DNA from: a virus
Reading direction: 5' to 3' (one strand)
IMG/VR virus record: IMGVR_UViG_3300017963_000192
Span: 62,001-126,000 of that record
Length of the DNA: 64,000 bases
The position numbers and the translations under genes are program-made. Shown here in pieces: positions 51,658 through 59,252 of the stretch. The notes under the pieces are model-generated. The model was not told the DNA's origin. It searched no databases and saw only the letters and a list, made by a program, of their open reading frames with translations. Positions within the stretch are counted from its first letter, which is position 1. Every line of letters starts with the position of its first letter.

Positions 51658-52367
51658 TAAGTACCGCCTTCAAATTTTCCTTTTAACCTTTTATATTCTT
51701 TATATTCAGGGTCATCTTGGAATTTCTTTTTAAGAGCTTGATATTCCGCTCTTAATATTTTATTGGCTTCATATTCATATTTAGATGACGGATTTATTTC
51801 ATATAATTCTATTTTTTCTATTTGCCATTCTCTATAATGTTCAAAATCTTCTGGACTATCAAACTCCCTAAAATCTGTTTCTGAAAAATCATCTAATATT
51901 TTATCTATTGCCTGCTTTGGAGATTCCCCACCTACAATTTCAAAATTAATATTACATCCCATCGTATAATCACAACCCTCTCCAATACCATATATCAATG
52001 CAATATATTTTTTAAAAGGTTCACTTCCTGTCCTTCCTTGAATAATATTCTCTGGACAAGTATATACAACGTCTCCAATTTCATTAAATAATATAAATCC
52101 TAATTTTTCATCCTTATAGAATTCTTTAACTTTATTCCACACAATCATTGCTTTTTCTTCTGATTTGAATGCTATTAAACCATATCCATCATTTTCTACA
52201 CTTTCCATCATTTTTGTTTCAACAAACTCTCTATCAAAACATTTAGATAAAAGGTCAATATAATTTGTTAATTCCACATTAACATGTGGAATTACTACTA
52301 TACAATAACTTTTAATGTCCTCTTTAATCCTATCCTGAAGAATGGTAAATAAATTAATCTTTTTCAT
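51657..52367 (-). CDS. Hypothetical protein
   Basis: 236 residues, chosen start ATG ending 52367 with AGGAGAAATGAT upstream. Central features: KSYCIVVIPHVNVELTNYIDLLSKCFDREFVETKMMES, and DYTMGCNINFEIVGGESPKQAIDKILDDF with a CNINFEIVG strand. C-terminus a basic helical region. No known family. Lies between a STAS gene and a small zinc-ribbon gene. Confidence 0.5.
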   Translation of the reverse strand: MKKINLFTILQDRIKEDIKSYCIVVIPHVNVELTNYIDLLSKCFDREFVETKMMESVENDGYGLIAFKSEEKAMIVWNKVKEFYKDEKLGFILFNEIGDVVYTCPENIIQGRTGSEPFKKYIALIYGIGEGCDYTMGCNINFEIVGGESPKQAIDKILDDFSETDFREFDSPEDFEHYREWQIEKIELYEINPSSKYEYEANKILRAEYQALKKKFQDDPEYKEYKRLKGKFEGGT

Positions 52368-52377
52368 ATCATTTCTC

Positions 52378-52494
52378 CTATACAAACGTTCTAAAATTAG
52401 AGCAATCTTGACATTGCCAAGATTTATCTTCTTGTCTTTTATGCATTGTCACTCTTTTGCAATTATTACAATATAAATAATCCATATTATACAT
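52378..52494 (-). CDS. Small zinc-ribbon-like protein
   Basis: A 38-residue frame (start ATG ending 52494; an in-frame ATG ending 52485 gives 35 residues). The sequence MDYLYCNNCKRVTMHKRQEDKSWQCQDCSNFRTFV has CxxC at 6/9 and 25/28 of the shorter form, a compact zinc-ribbon pair. It ends in TAG. Too short for a standard length cut-off. Function unknown; may bind nucleic acid or the host polymerase. Confidence 0.6.
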   Translation of the reverse strand: MYNMDYLYCNNCKRVTMHKRQEDKSWQCQDCSNFRTFV

Positions 52495-52495
52495 A

Positions 52496-52687
52496 TTACA
52501 CCAACTTATTAGCTTTGTAATAAACCATAATTCCTCCCTCAACATCTTGAACGGATATTACATCATCTATATCTATATTATTTTTAGATAAAGTATCATT
52601 TAAAAGATCCATATCGTATCGATGTGTCCCAAAACCTTTAGGAATATGCATAGACTCTATTATTCTTTTAAAACTTTTCATAATCAT
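52496..52687 (-). CDS. Small hypothetical protein
   Basis: 63 residues (or 61 from the second ATG). MKSFKRIIESMHIPKGFGTHRYDMDLLNDTLSKNNIDIDDVISVQDVEGGIMVYYKANKLV has no recognised family. No Shine-Dalgarno is seen immediately before the ATG. Instead a strong stem-loop (52694..52717) sits six bases upstream, so its translation may be controlled by RNA structure or coupled to the preceding gene. Confidence 0.5.
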   Translation of the reverse strand: MIMKSFKRIIESMHIPKGFGTHRYDMDLLNDTLSKNNIDIDDVISVQDVEGGIMVYYKANKLV

Positions 52688-52693
52688 TTTTTA

Positions 52694-52717
52694 TTGGTGG
52701 GGGTTTCCCCCCACCAA
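52694..52717 (-). promoter_or_regulatory. GC-rich stem-loop without U-run, before a start codon
   Basis: Minus-strand RNA forms TTGGTGGGGG-GAAA-CCCCCACCAA, a near-perfect hairpin in a ~70% AT genome, followed by AATAAAAAATG. With no U-tract it is not a typical terminator in either direction. It lies between the ARPP-1-like gene and a short gene lacking a visible ribosome site. Possible roles are transcript stabilisation, attenuation or translational control. Confidence 0.45.
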
Positions 52718-52725
52718 AGTATTAA

Positions 52726-53898
52726 TTAAACTCTAAAAAGAGTAAGATGTATAATCTTGTTATTAAATTCAACAGCTTCACCGATTAATTTGGTAGAACT
52801 CTTGTCTTTTTCATCTTTCTCTTCCCTAAATTCAATTATCTTGTAAGGCTGCCCTTGAGCCTCACCATAGATAACCTTCTCCTTAAACTTCTTCAAAAGT
52901 TCCTTTCCCAGAAGCCCTTTAACTTTTTTAGGATTAAACTCAAACAAGTTGTTTTCTTCTTTTTTCATAAAAGAACTGCCCTCTTTCTCAACAACATCGT
53001 CCTTAACAGACTGCCAAGAATCTGGAAGATTATAAATATCCATACCCTTAACTTTGTTTTCTGTGATAAAGATAGCTCCAACTTGGTTTTCGATAGGTGG
53101 GATTTTCTTCATAGCTTCTCTAATGCTTGAAGACAAATCATCTAATGTTGCTGCTAAATCATCAGATGCCGGAACGTCTCTTGTAGGCTCATCTGGTTCT
53201 GATGAAAGTGAATCCATACTTGCAAACATCATATCTACTCCATTATCAATACTGTCATTAAGATTGACAGATGAAGATGTAGTAAATGTACTAGATGCTT
53301 CTGATGTAACACCACTAGTTTCATCAGACACATTAGATGCATATACATTTTGACTTTCTACACCACGACTTTTTAAACCACTTTTCTTGGTTAATCGCCT
53401 ATTGCTCAGTTTAACTTGAGCATTTTGTGGTTCTCCATACACAGAACAGCTATAAAGATTAACACTATTCCAGGTACTGCCTTGATTAGAAAGATCAATA
53501 TCATATGGGGTTCTACCACCATATTTCATATCTGCTCCTTTTTGTATCCCTTTGCTTTGGTGAATACATCTAACAGCAACTCGCTGCCCTTTTCCAGCCA
53601 ATACAATGTGACCGTGAATAGCAGCCCTTTCTTGAGTTTTACCTCTGAAGATTTCACCTCTACTGATAAGTAGAGGTACATCCTCATTGTTTTTGACATA
53701 AACGTAGTCGATCATACCTGTGTCTTCTACTTTTACATCCTGTGCTTCTGCAAACGTGATATAATCACGTTTCTCGTCAACTTCCCTTTTAACAGGTACG
53801 ATGACGTTTAGAGATTCTTCACTCATTCTCCAAGGCTCGTCTAGAACGAATCCATCCTTTTCCTCTATGACAGCCCCAATAAATTTTTGAATCTTCAT
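52726..53898 (-). CDS. ARPP-1-like protein
   Basis: 390 residues. The N-terminal half (KVEDTGMIDYVYVKNNEDVPLLISRGEIFRGKTQERAAIHGHIVLAGKGQRVAVRCIHQSKG) resembles the ARPP-1 domain pattern (N-x-x-d-x-P-V-L-L-x-x-G-E, G-x-x-Q-x-R, then P-V-x-C-V-E-Q), although the final motif is altered (VAVRCIHQSKG). The middle ~200-260 is Ser/Thr-rich and low complexity; the end (LGKELLKKFKEKVIYGEAQGQPYKIIEFREEKDEKDKSSTKLIGEAVEFNNKIIHLTLFRV) looks folded. Function unknown. Family match is tentative. Confidence 0.45.
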   Translation of the reverse strand: MKIQKFIGAVIEEKDGFVLDEPWRMSEESLNVIVPVKREVDEKRDYITFAEAQDVKVEDTGMIDYVYVKNNEDVPLLISRGEIFRGKTQERAAIHGHIVLAGKGQRVAVRCIHQSKGIQKGADMKYGGRTPYDIDLSNQGSTWNSVNLYSCSVYGEPQNAQVKLSNRRLTKKSGLKSRGVESQNVYASNVSDETSGVTSEASSTFTTSSSVNLNDSIDNGVDMMFASMDSLSSEPDEPTRDVPASDDLAATLDDLSSSIREAMKKIPPIENQVGAIFITENKVKGMDIYNLPDSWQSVKDDVVEKEGSSFMKKEENNLFEFNPKKVKGLLGKELLKKFKEKVIYGEAQGQPYKIIEFREEKDEKDKSSTKLIGEAVEFNNKIIHLTLFRV

Positions 53899-53946
53899 GG
53901 AACTTCCTCCTTAAAATATATTTAGTAACCCTTATGGGAATACTAT

Positions 53947-54222
53947 CTATAATACTGCAAGGATTTGTCCACCCTGAATAATAAAAAGCTCCTCGCCCTC
54001 TACTGTTATTGGCACTTTTGGTGTGTTATTATATAAAACTTTATCTCCAACTTCCACATCTAAAGGAATTATTTTACTTCCAGATATAACTCCTCTACCT
54101 TTACTTACTACTATACCCGTATCAAAATGTTGGTCAGCAGTTCCAGGCACGAAAATAGAACCTATCTTCTTCTGTCCTTCTTCTATTTCTCTTACAATTA
54201 CAGCATCACCTAATGCTCTCAT
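53947..54222 (-). CDS. GroES-type co-chaperonin
   Basis: A 91-residue GroES homologue: LGDAVIVREIEEGQKKIGSIFVPGTA, then TGIVVSKGRGVISGSKIIPLDVEVGDKVLYNN and GEELFIIQGGQILAVL. The DVEVGDKVLY and GEELFII segments match cellular GroES (DVKVGDRVLF, GEELLIM). The mobile loop and roof regions are near standard length. A strong Shine-Dalgarno (GGAGGAGAT) precedes it. T4 gp31 is the classic phage example. Here it may pair with the host GroEL to fold virion proteins. Ends in TAG. Confidence 0.88.
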   Translation of the reverse strand: MRALGDAVIVREIEEGQKKIGSIFVPGTADQHFDTGIVVSKGRGVISGSKIIPLDVEVGDKVLYNNTPKVPITVEGEELFIIQGGQILAVL

Positions 54223-54241
54223 ATTTCATCTCCTCCATTTT

Positions 54242-54475
54242 TTAAAAATTTAAATCTCTTTCTTTTATTATTCTTGTTTTAATATCTAAGAAAGGTAAAT
54301 TTTCCTCTTTTTTTATAAATTTTATTATCTCAAGTATTCCAAGATTATCTGAAAGAGTCTCAAATATCTTTATAGGATAATTTTTAACTTTTTTATAGGA
54401 AACTATTTTCTTATTCTCAAATTCTACATCTTTTATTAATTCATAGCTTTTTGTTCTTTGAATAACATAGTGCAT
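54242..54475 (-). CDS. Small hypothetical protein
   Basis: 77 residues, basic and mostly helical (MHYVIQRTKSYELIKDVEFENKKIVSYKKVKNYPIKIFETLSDNLGILEIIKFIKK). No recognised family. Located just upstream of the co-chaperonin gene (in transcript order before it) in a run of short genes. Confidence 0.45.
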   Translation of the reverse strand: MHYVIQRTKSYELIKDVEFENKKIVSYKKVKNYPIKIFETLSDNLGILEIIKFIKKEENLPFLDIKTRIIKERDLNF

Positions 54476-54501
54476 ATCTTATACTCCTTTAACTAAAAAA
54501 A

Positions 54502-54855
54502 TTAAGGTTTAACAATTTTATATTTATCATCTTTACTCATAAGAGGATATATTAATATATACTTATTTCCTTTTTCATTTATGATTATTTTAGAAAAAAA
54601 GGATTGAATAGGACTTAAATTGCCCATTACATCCTTAATTTCATCTATTGTCATTTCCTTTATTTCCCAATCATTTGGTAATTCTCTCATTAAAAGAGAG
54701 ACAACTATTTGTGCTTGAGATTGGTTTTGGTATTGATATTGTTCATTATGGTATGTATTATTAATCTTTATTCCACCACCGATTATGAAGAAAAGATTAC
54801 CAGCAACAGACAAACTAAGCAGTACTATTAATAATATAATAAGTTTTTTCACCAT
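54502..54855 (-). CDS. Small membrane-anchored protein
   Basis: 117 residues with an N-terminal hydrophobic helix (LIILLIVLLSLSVAGNLFFIIGGG) that could be a signal anchor, followed by a soluble part with Gln/Asn-rich NEQYQYQNQSQAQI and a beta-alpha region. The 7-base overlap with the next gene indicates coupling. No family recognised. Confidence 0.48.
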   Translation of the reverse strand: MVKKLIILLIVLLSLSVAGNLFFIIGGGIKINNTYHNEQYQYQNQSQAQIVVSLLMRELPNDWEIKEMTIDEIKDVMGNLSPIQSFFSKIIINEKGNKYILIYPLMSKDDKYKIVKP

Positions 54856-55091
54856 TTACCGCTCTTTTTTAGAAATTTTTTAATCCCTGGTTCTTCCTCT
54901 CCAGATATCTCCTTTAAAAGGAGGTCAATTTTAGGAATATCTTCTTTTTTTAAGTAGTCAGCACTTTTTATGAATTGTAAAAATAAAATAGCAACTTGTC
55001 TTAATCTTAATAATTCTTTTTCTAAATCTTCTACGGTATCATATTCATTACTAAAATTATGCCTATTGATATATCTTTCTCTAGTATTCAA
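54849..55091 (-). CDS. Small hypothetical protein
   Basis: 80 residues, helical with charged residues (NEYDTVEDLEKELLRLRQVAILFLQFIKSADYLKKEDIPKIDLLLKEIS). Starts ~60 bases downstream of a host-like promoter at 55154..55181. No recognised family. Confidence 0.48.
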   Translation of the reverse strand: MNTRERYINRHNFSNEYDTVEDLEKELLRLRQVAILFLQFIKSADYLKKEDIPKIDLLLKEISGEEEPGIKKFLKKSGKW

Positions 55092-55153
55092 AACAGAAAC
55101 CTTTCTTTCATTTTATCTTAATATCTGCGGGATTTCCCAATTAATGAAGTCCA

Positions 55154-55181
55154 TTTATATATGTTATTAATTTTATTTCAA
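55154..55181 (-). promoter_or_regulatory. Sigma70-like promoter
   Basis: Minus strand TTGAAA (55181-55176), 16-base spacer, TATAAA (55159-55154). It differs from the CTTAAAAT class, which suggests early expression of the small genes beginning at 55091. It lies just downstream of a terminator. Confidence 0.5.
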
Positions 55182-55201
55182 TAAAAAAACGACAAAAACA
55201 T

Positions 55202-55232
55202 AAAAAAGCGGAAGACAGATAAAGCCTCCCGC
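55202..55232 (-). terminator. Rho-independent terminator
   Basis: Minus-strand RNA GCGGGAGG-CTTTATCTG-TCTTCCGC (eight-base stem with two wobbles) followed by six U residues. It ends the transcript of the 66-residue gene at 55273..55473. Confidence 0.75.
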
Positions 55233-55272
55233 AAATTTCAAATTAGAATACGATTTTTTAATAAAAGAACTA

Positions 55273-55473
55273 TTACTTTTTAAATTTATTGTAATCTTCT
55301 GCTAACTTAAATATTACGTCAACCCTATTGTCGTGCTTTTGTAACTCATAACTAACAATATTTCCGTATTGATTTATGTCATCAGCAATTTTATCCACTT
55401 CTGTAAGAGTTCCTTCGAATTTTGAATGCAATTGAACAACTGCTGTTTTTGAATTAGGAAAGAAATGTTTCAT
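55273..55473 (-). CDS. Small hypothetical protein
   Basis: 66 residues from the ATG ending 55473, preceded by GGAGAATATT. A frame opening at 55485 adds MENI but has no ribosome site. The sequence is mixed alpha/beta (KTAVVQLHSKFEGTLTEVDKIADDINQYGNIVSYELQKHDNRVDVIFKLAEDY). Single-gene transcription unit between promoter copy C and a terminator. Function unknown. Confidence 0.55.
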   Translation of the reverse strand: MKHFFPNSKTAVVQLHSKFEGTLTEVDKIADDINQYGNIVSYELQKHDNRVDVIFKLAEDYNKFKK

Positions 55474-55497
55474 AATATTCTCCATTTAATTGGTATT

Positions 55498-55531
55498 TTA
55501 AAATAATAAAAGGTTTTTGCTAAATGTTAAG
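55498..55531 (-). promoter_or_regulatory. Bipartite promoter-like motif, copy C
   Basis: CTTAACAT (55531-55524), 14 bases, TTATTATTTTAA on the minus strand, 25-58 bases upstream of the 66-residue gene. One position differs from the consensus in the first box. Confidence 0.65.
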
Positions 55532-55588
55532 GCTCAATACCTGCTTTTTTATTTTTAATTTTATTATTCATTTTGCACTTTAGTGTAA

Positions 55589-55602
55589 TGTCTTACAAGA
55601 CA
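55589..55602. promoter_or_regulatory. Perfect inverted repeat TGTCTT-AC-AAGACA
   Basis: A 14-base palindrome (6-base arms) between the divergent units, 181 bases upstream of the plus-strand start at 55783. A related AGACATAA sequence follows at ~55619. Possible operator for the regulator-like product. Confidence 0.45.
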
Positions 55603-55626
55603 TAATACAGCAATATGAGACATAAG

Positions 55627-55654
55627 TTATTAATTTTTTGTAAAAAATTAATAA
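55627..55654. repeat. Perfect 28-base palindrome
   Basis: 13-base arms TTATTAATTTTTT / AAAAAATTAATAA around GT. It precedes the plus-strand promoter by 17 bases. It may be an operator, a bend or origin-like element, or a terminator of the minus-strand unit (poor T-run). Confidence 0.5.
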
Positions 55655-55670
55655 TTATTAACTTTTGTTA

Positions 55671-55699
55671 TTGAATTTTTACTATGATTGTGTTATATT
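55671..55699 (+). promoter_or_regulatory. Sigma70-like promoter for the plus-strand gene
   Basis: TTGAAT (55671-55676), 17-base spacer, TATATT (55694-55699). The -10 fits five of six, the -35 four of six. It is followed by a 77-base leader with AAGGAGGAACATT ribosome site before the ATG at 55783. Confidence 0.65.
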
Positions 55700-55782
55700 G
55701 TTTGTATCTCTAACTAAAAAAGTATTTGGCAACATTTTTATTTCCGTGAAGAATTTAAACAAACATAAGGAGGAACATTTCT

Positions 55783-56520
55783 ATGAACACTGTAAGTGGT
55801 TCAAAAGAAGGGTTGAGGTTAAAACAGTATTTCAAGTACAATAACCTTCTGTCAGAAATCACAAAGGTAAAAGAGGATTTACCCGATTTGGAAACTAAAA
55901 GAATTAAGCTTTTAGGAGATTTATACACCCTTCACGAAAAGAGTGGTTGGTTAATAGGAGAACTATTAATTCAACAAAGAAAAATTTTAAAGGATCGTTA
56001 CCAAGATTGGCAACAATATCAAAGAGAAAACGGTGGTAATGGTGAGTCCTACACCCAAATCAAATCAATTTATGATTGGGCAGAAGCCAATAAAGATGAA
56101 TTGGGATTTGGCGAAAGAACTGCAAGAAGATACATAAGATTGCGAGAGGAAACTACACCAGAAATAGGAAATCAATTAGGGATAAAAAAAGCAGAGATTA
56201 TAAAAAAAGCTCCAAAGCCTATTCAACAAGAATTGAGGAAAATGGCTGTAAAAGAAAACTGGAGTACTCCTAAAGTAGAACAGGTTGTCAACATCGTCAA
56301 GAACAAAAAATCTAAAAACGTATCTATTAAGGATATAGATTTTGATAATGTAATAAAAGCCAACCTTCCAAAGATAAGTGTTAAACTTCATCCAAGGAAC
56401 AAGAGTCAAATAATTATTGAAGTTGCTCCAAAATACAGAGATTCCCTCAATAATTTACTCCAAGAAAGATATATCCCTAAATTGAAACATTCTTTACACC
56501 TCTCCATGCATTCCCATTAA
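55783..56520 (+). CDS. DUF3102-like putative DNA-binding protein
   Basis: The only plus-strand gene, 245 residues. It resembles DUF3102-type proteins: LHEKSGWLIGELLIQQRKILKDRYQDWQQYQRENGG and FGERTARRYIRL (RTA-type HTH). A following KAPKPIQQELRKMAVKENWSTPKVEQVVNIVKNKK segment looks like a second helical domain. Family members occur on plasmids and phages, and are thought to bind DNA. It has its own promoter, strong AAGGAGG, and a bidirectional terminator, so it is transcribed independently. It may be a regulator or partition-like protein. Confidence 0.65.
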   Translation: MNTVSGSKEGLRLKQYFKYNNLLSEITKVKEDLPDLETKRIKLLGDLYTLHEKSGWLIGELLIQQRKILKDRYQDWQQYQRENGGNGESYTQIKSIYDWAEANKDELGFGERTARRYIRLREETTPEIGNQLGIKKAEIIKKAPKPIQQELRKMAVKENWSTPKVEQVVNIVKNKKSKNVSIKDIDFDNVIKANLPKISVKLHPRNKSQIIIEVAPKYRDSLNNLLQERYIPKLKHSLHLSMHSH

Positions 56521-56525
56521 TTAAA

Positions 56526-56567
56526 AAAATCGGACACCAGTGTCCTCATTTGCTGGTGTCCGATTTT
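56526..56567. terminator. Bidirectional rho-independent terminator
   Basis: A 15-base-pair stem AAAATCGGACACCAG / CTGGTGTCCGATTTT around a 12-base loop, with A-run and T-run flanks suited to both directions. It separates the convergent plus-strand gene (ending 56520) and the minus-strand gene ending 56610. Confidence 0.85.
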
Positions 56568-56609
56568 CTATTATTAAGATATTAATAAGAAATTTTTATG
56601 TGTGTATAT

Positions 56610-57533
56610 TTATAATGGCACGTTGCCACGTAATCCGAATCCTAGCATACTTGATAATGGTGTAATACCAGATTGAGTAACCTGGTTGAGGGCTGCTCCA
56701 ACCCATCCCATTGACGCAAATGGGTAAGATCCTACACCAACACCAAAACTATTTATGCTGTTCATTTTAACGAGATACATTTGCTCTTTGTAAGAATTTA
56801 AAAGATTTTGCATCCAACTCGCAATGTTTCCAACACGCTCGTAAGTAATACTTAATCCAGAATCTGTTGTTGAGAAGTTTATATCTATTTCTAAAATTCC
56901 CCACGCATATAAGCATCTTATAACAGCTCCTTGAACAATTAAGTCAACCATTTCATAGGGTATTCCACCCATTAATCTATGATAAGGATTAGTTAATTTG
57001 TCTTTGCTTTCTTCAACATATTGCCACCAATATTCAGTAGTTGGAGGACTTATGTTTATTTCTATTAAAGCACCTTGAACCATTTGTTCAAGTTCATATA
57101 AACTAAATTTCTTGTCCCATCCTCCAGCGAATGATACAACGCCCCCTTCTCCTACACCATCTACATCAGAAATAGTTGTTCCTGGATTAGGAAACCTTCT
57201 TCTCACTAAATCTATTCTTGTTAATAACATCTCTATAATATAATGCTCTGCCCATGTCATAACCTTAAATAAGGCAGGGTCAAAAACAGTATAATCTGTT
57301 ATACTTCCAGATGTTTTTGGATAGACATTTGTGTTATCTATTTGAATATCAAAAATATCCTCATCCCCTGTTGATGTTGTTAATGCTCTCCAAGAATAAT
57401 AATCTTTCAAGTCAGTTATGCCAGTACTAGTATCATACATAACATAAGCAACTCTATCTGGATTTTCTATTTCTTCAGTAGCTATTGTAACGTGAGTTAA
57501 ATCTTGCTCCGTTATATCAATTAATCTTAACAT
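56610..57533 (-). CDS. Hypothetical structural protein
   Basis: 307 residues from the ATG ending 57533 (GGAAGTAGGTGACT upstream); GTG at 57539 is alternative. Contains TDYTVFDPALFKVMTWAEHYIIEMLLTRIDLVRRRFPNPGTTISDVD and a C-terminus of Gly/Val/Ser (GVGVGSYPFASMGWVGAALNQVTQSGITPLSSMLGFGLRGNVPL), as in some phage structural proteins. First structural-like gene before the regulator. No family name. Confidence 0.5.
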   Translation of the reverse strand: MLRLIDITEQDLTHVTIATEEIENPDRVAYVMYDTSTGITDLKDYYSWRALTTSTGDEDIFDIQIDNTNVYPKTSGSITDYTVFDPALFKVMTWAEHYIIEMLLTRIDLVRRRFPNPGTTISDVDGVGEGGVVSFAGGWDKKFSLYELEQMVQGALIEINISPPTTEYWWQYVEESKDKLTNPYHRLMGGIPYEMVDLIVQGAVIRCLYAWGILEIDINFSTTDSGLSITYERVGNIASWMQNLLNSYKEQMYLVKMNSINSFGVGVGSYPFASMGWVGAALNQVTQSGITPLSSMLGFGLRGNVPL

Positions 57534-57548
57534 AGTCACCTACTTCCA

Positions 57549-58037
57549 TTATTCTGGAATAGTTTCTTCAAATAAATCTTCTTCTCCTATTTCCTCAATA
57601 GGTCCTTCTGACATTAAGCTTTCTTCCGTTTCAGTCGTTTTTTCTGGCTTACTTTCCAATATTTCTTTTATCTTTTCGATGATTTTCATTTCAGCAGAAC
57701 CATCTTTTAAATAAAATTCAGATGCTCTTATAAAATCTTCAATAGACATCTTTCCTGCCCAAGCATCTAATGTTGGTTGTAACCAGTTTCTTAATTGTTT
57801 TTTATCTAAAGAATCAATATCTTCTAAATCTATTGATCTTAATATATTAAAACAAACTTCTGCACCACCAGTTGATTCAGCAATCACGAATCTTATTAAC
57901 CCTTCGTCTTTAGATAACTTAATATCAACACCCATTACATCTTTAATTTCATTTTCAGAAGCAATCTTTTTAATAATATTTTCAAGTTCTTTATAAGACT
58001 CTCCTTCCAAAGTAAAAGTATTACTATTAAGTTTCAT
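57549..58037 (-). CDS. Tandem paralogue 1 (hypothetical)
   Basis: 162 residues sharing an N-terminal unit with the next two genes: SYKELENIIKKIASENEIKDVMGVDIKLSKDEGLIRFVI. The C-terminus is acidic (KPEKTTETEESLMSEGPIEEIGEEDLFEETIPE). The KKIASENEIK core is nearly identical in all three. The common domain is unknown. The gene trio is probably a duplication product. Confidence 0.55.
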   Translation of the reverse strand: MKLNSNTFTLEGESYKELENIIKKIASENEIKDVMGVDIKLSKDEGLIRFVIAESTGGAEVCFNILRSIDLEDIDSLDKKQLRNWLQPTLDAWAGKMSIEDFIRASEFYLKDGSAEMKIIEKIKEILESKPEKTTETEESLMSEGPIEEIGEEDLFEETIPE

Positions 58038-58048
58038 TTTTTACTCCT

Positions 58049-58468
58049 TTATTTATATTTTAAACTTTCAACATATCTCATAATTTCTTCTTCCCTAAAA
58101 TAGTAATTATGATCTTCTACATATTCTAATAGAATTTTTGCTATATCTTCAGAAGACCACTTAATTATTGGTCCTCCTATATATCCCTTTTCTTCTAAAA
58201 AGCTCTCTACTTCCGAATCATGATTTAATTGAGTCTTAGAAAAATTAATTAATATATCTTTTAAATCATCAATTTCATAAACCCAACCTTCATCACTTTG
58301 CTGTGCCTTTTTTATAGAAAAGTTTATTGTTCCTTCTTTTTGAGAAAGTTTGATATTAACTCCAGAAACATTTTTAATTTCATTTTCAGAAGCAATCTTT
58401 TTAATAATATTTTCTAATTTTTTGTATTCTTCTTTTTCAAAAGAAAAAGTATTACTATTAATCTTCAT
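58049..58468 (-). CDS. Tandem paralogue 2 (hypothetical)
   Basis: 139 residues. N-terminus EYKKLENIIKKIASENEIKNVSGVNIKLSQKEGTINFSI matches the flanking paralogues almost word for word. The C-terminus, IIKWSSEDIAKILLEYVEDHNYYFREEEIMRYVESLKYK, differs. No known family; the shared unit may be a domain of a host- or virion-interaction protein. Confidence 0.55.
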   Translation of the reverse strand: MKINSNTFSFEKEEYKKLENIIKKIASENEIKNVSGVNIKLSQKEGTINFSIKKAQQSDEGWVYEIDDLKDILINFSKTQLNHDSEVESFLEEKGYIGGPIIKWSSEDIAKILLEYVEDHNYYFREEEIMRYVESLKYK

Positions 58469-58505
58469 TTTTTACTCCTTATTTTTATACTAAAAATATA
58501 TCACA

Positions 58506-59210
58506 TTAAAAAATTCTACTAATAAAGATATTAACATCAAATATCATAGAAAATTCTCCGTATTTTATATATCTTTCTCCTTCATTAGTAGGGTTTTCAA
58601 ACTCTAAATCTATAAAACTTGAATCTATTTCTTCAAAAGGATGTTTATTACCAGAGTACATAGCCTGAAATCCTTTTACAAATTCTGGTAATTTCATTTT
58701 AATAATTTCTTTTACAGCTTCATTAAATCCCTGTTCATCCATAGAAATATTATTTATTAAATAATTGTACATGTCTTCTTTAGCAAATTCAATTATTTTT
58801 CCTTCATTTACTATTGGCTCTCTATCTTCATTAAAAAATTCTTCCCTTTCCTCATAAGGTATTGGACTTACATCTATACTTATAGAAATTTTTCCTATTT
58901 CATATGGATCTGGGTTCATAGTACCTTCACTTGAATAATAATCAAAATATTCTTCAACTTCTTGTTCCCAATTTTTATCAAAATTAACATCAAAAATCTC
59001 TATGTATTCATCCAAAGATCTACTTCTACCAAATTTGTTATAAATTGGAAATCTTGTTTTATTTTTGTCTATTGCAAACTTAATAAGTCCTTTTTCTTTT
59101 GAAAGTTTGATATTAACTCCAGAAACATTTTTAATTTCATTTTCAGAAGCAATTTTCTTAACTACCTCTTCTATACTTTTGTAATCCTCAATTTTCAGAT
59201 CGAGTTTCAT
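58506..59210 (-). CDS. Tandem paralogue 3 (hypothetical)
   Basis: 234 residues with DYKSIEEVVKKIASENEIKNVSGVNIKLSKEKGLIKFAI at the start, then a longer region with CCD-free acidic segments (EEYFDYYSSEGTMNPDPYEIGKISISIDVSPIPYEEREEFF). Longest of the trio. Function unknown. Confidence 0.55.
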   Translation of the reverse strand: MKLDLKIEDYKSIEEVVKKIASENEIKNVSGVNIKLSKEKGLIKFAIDKNKTRFPIYNKFGRSRSLDEYIEIFDVNFDKNWEQEVEEYFDYYSSEGTMNPDPYEIGKISISIDVSPIPYEEREEFFNEDREPIVNEGKIIEFAKEDMYNYLINNISMDEQGFNEAVKEIIKMKLPEFVKGFQAMYSGNKHPFEEIDSSFIDLEFENPTNEGERYIKYGEFSMIFDVNIFISRIF

Positions 59211-59252
59211 TTTTAAATCTCCTGAATTATAGTATAGTAGGTTTCATTTCAT

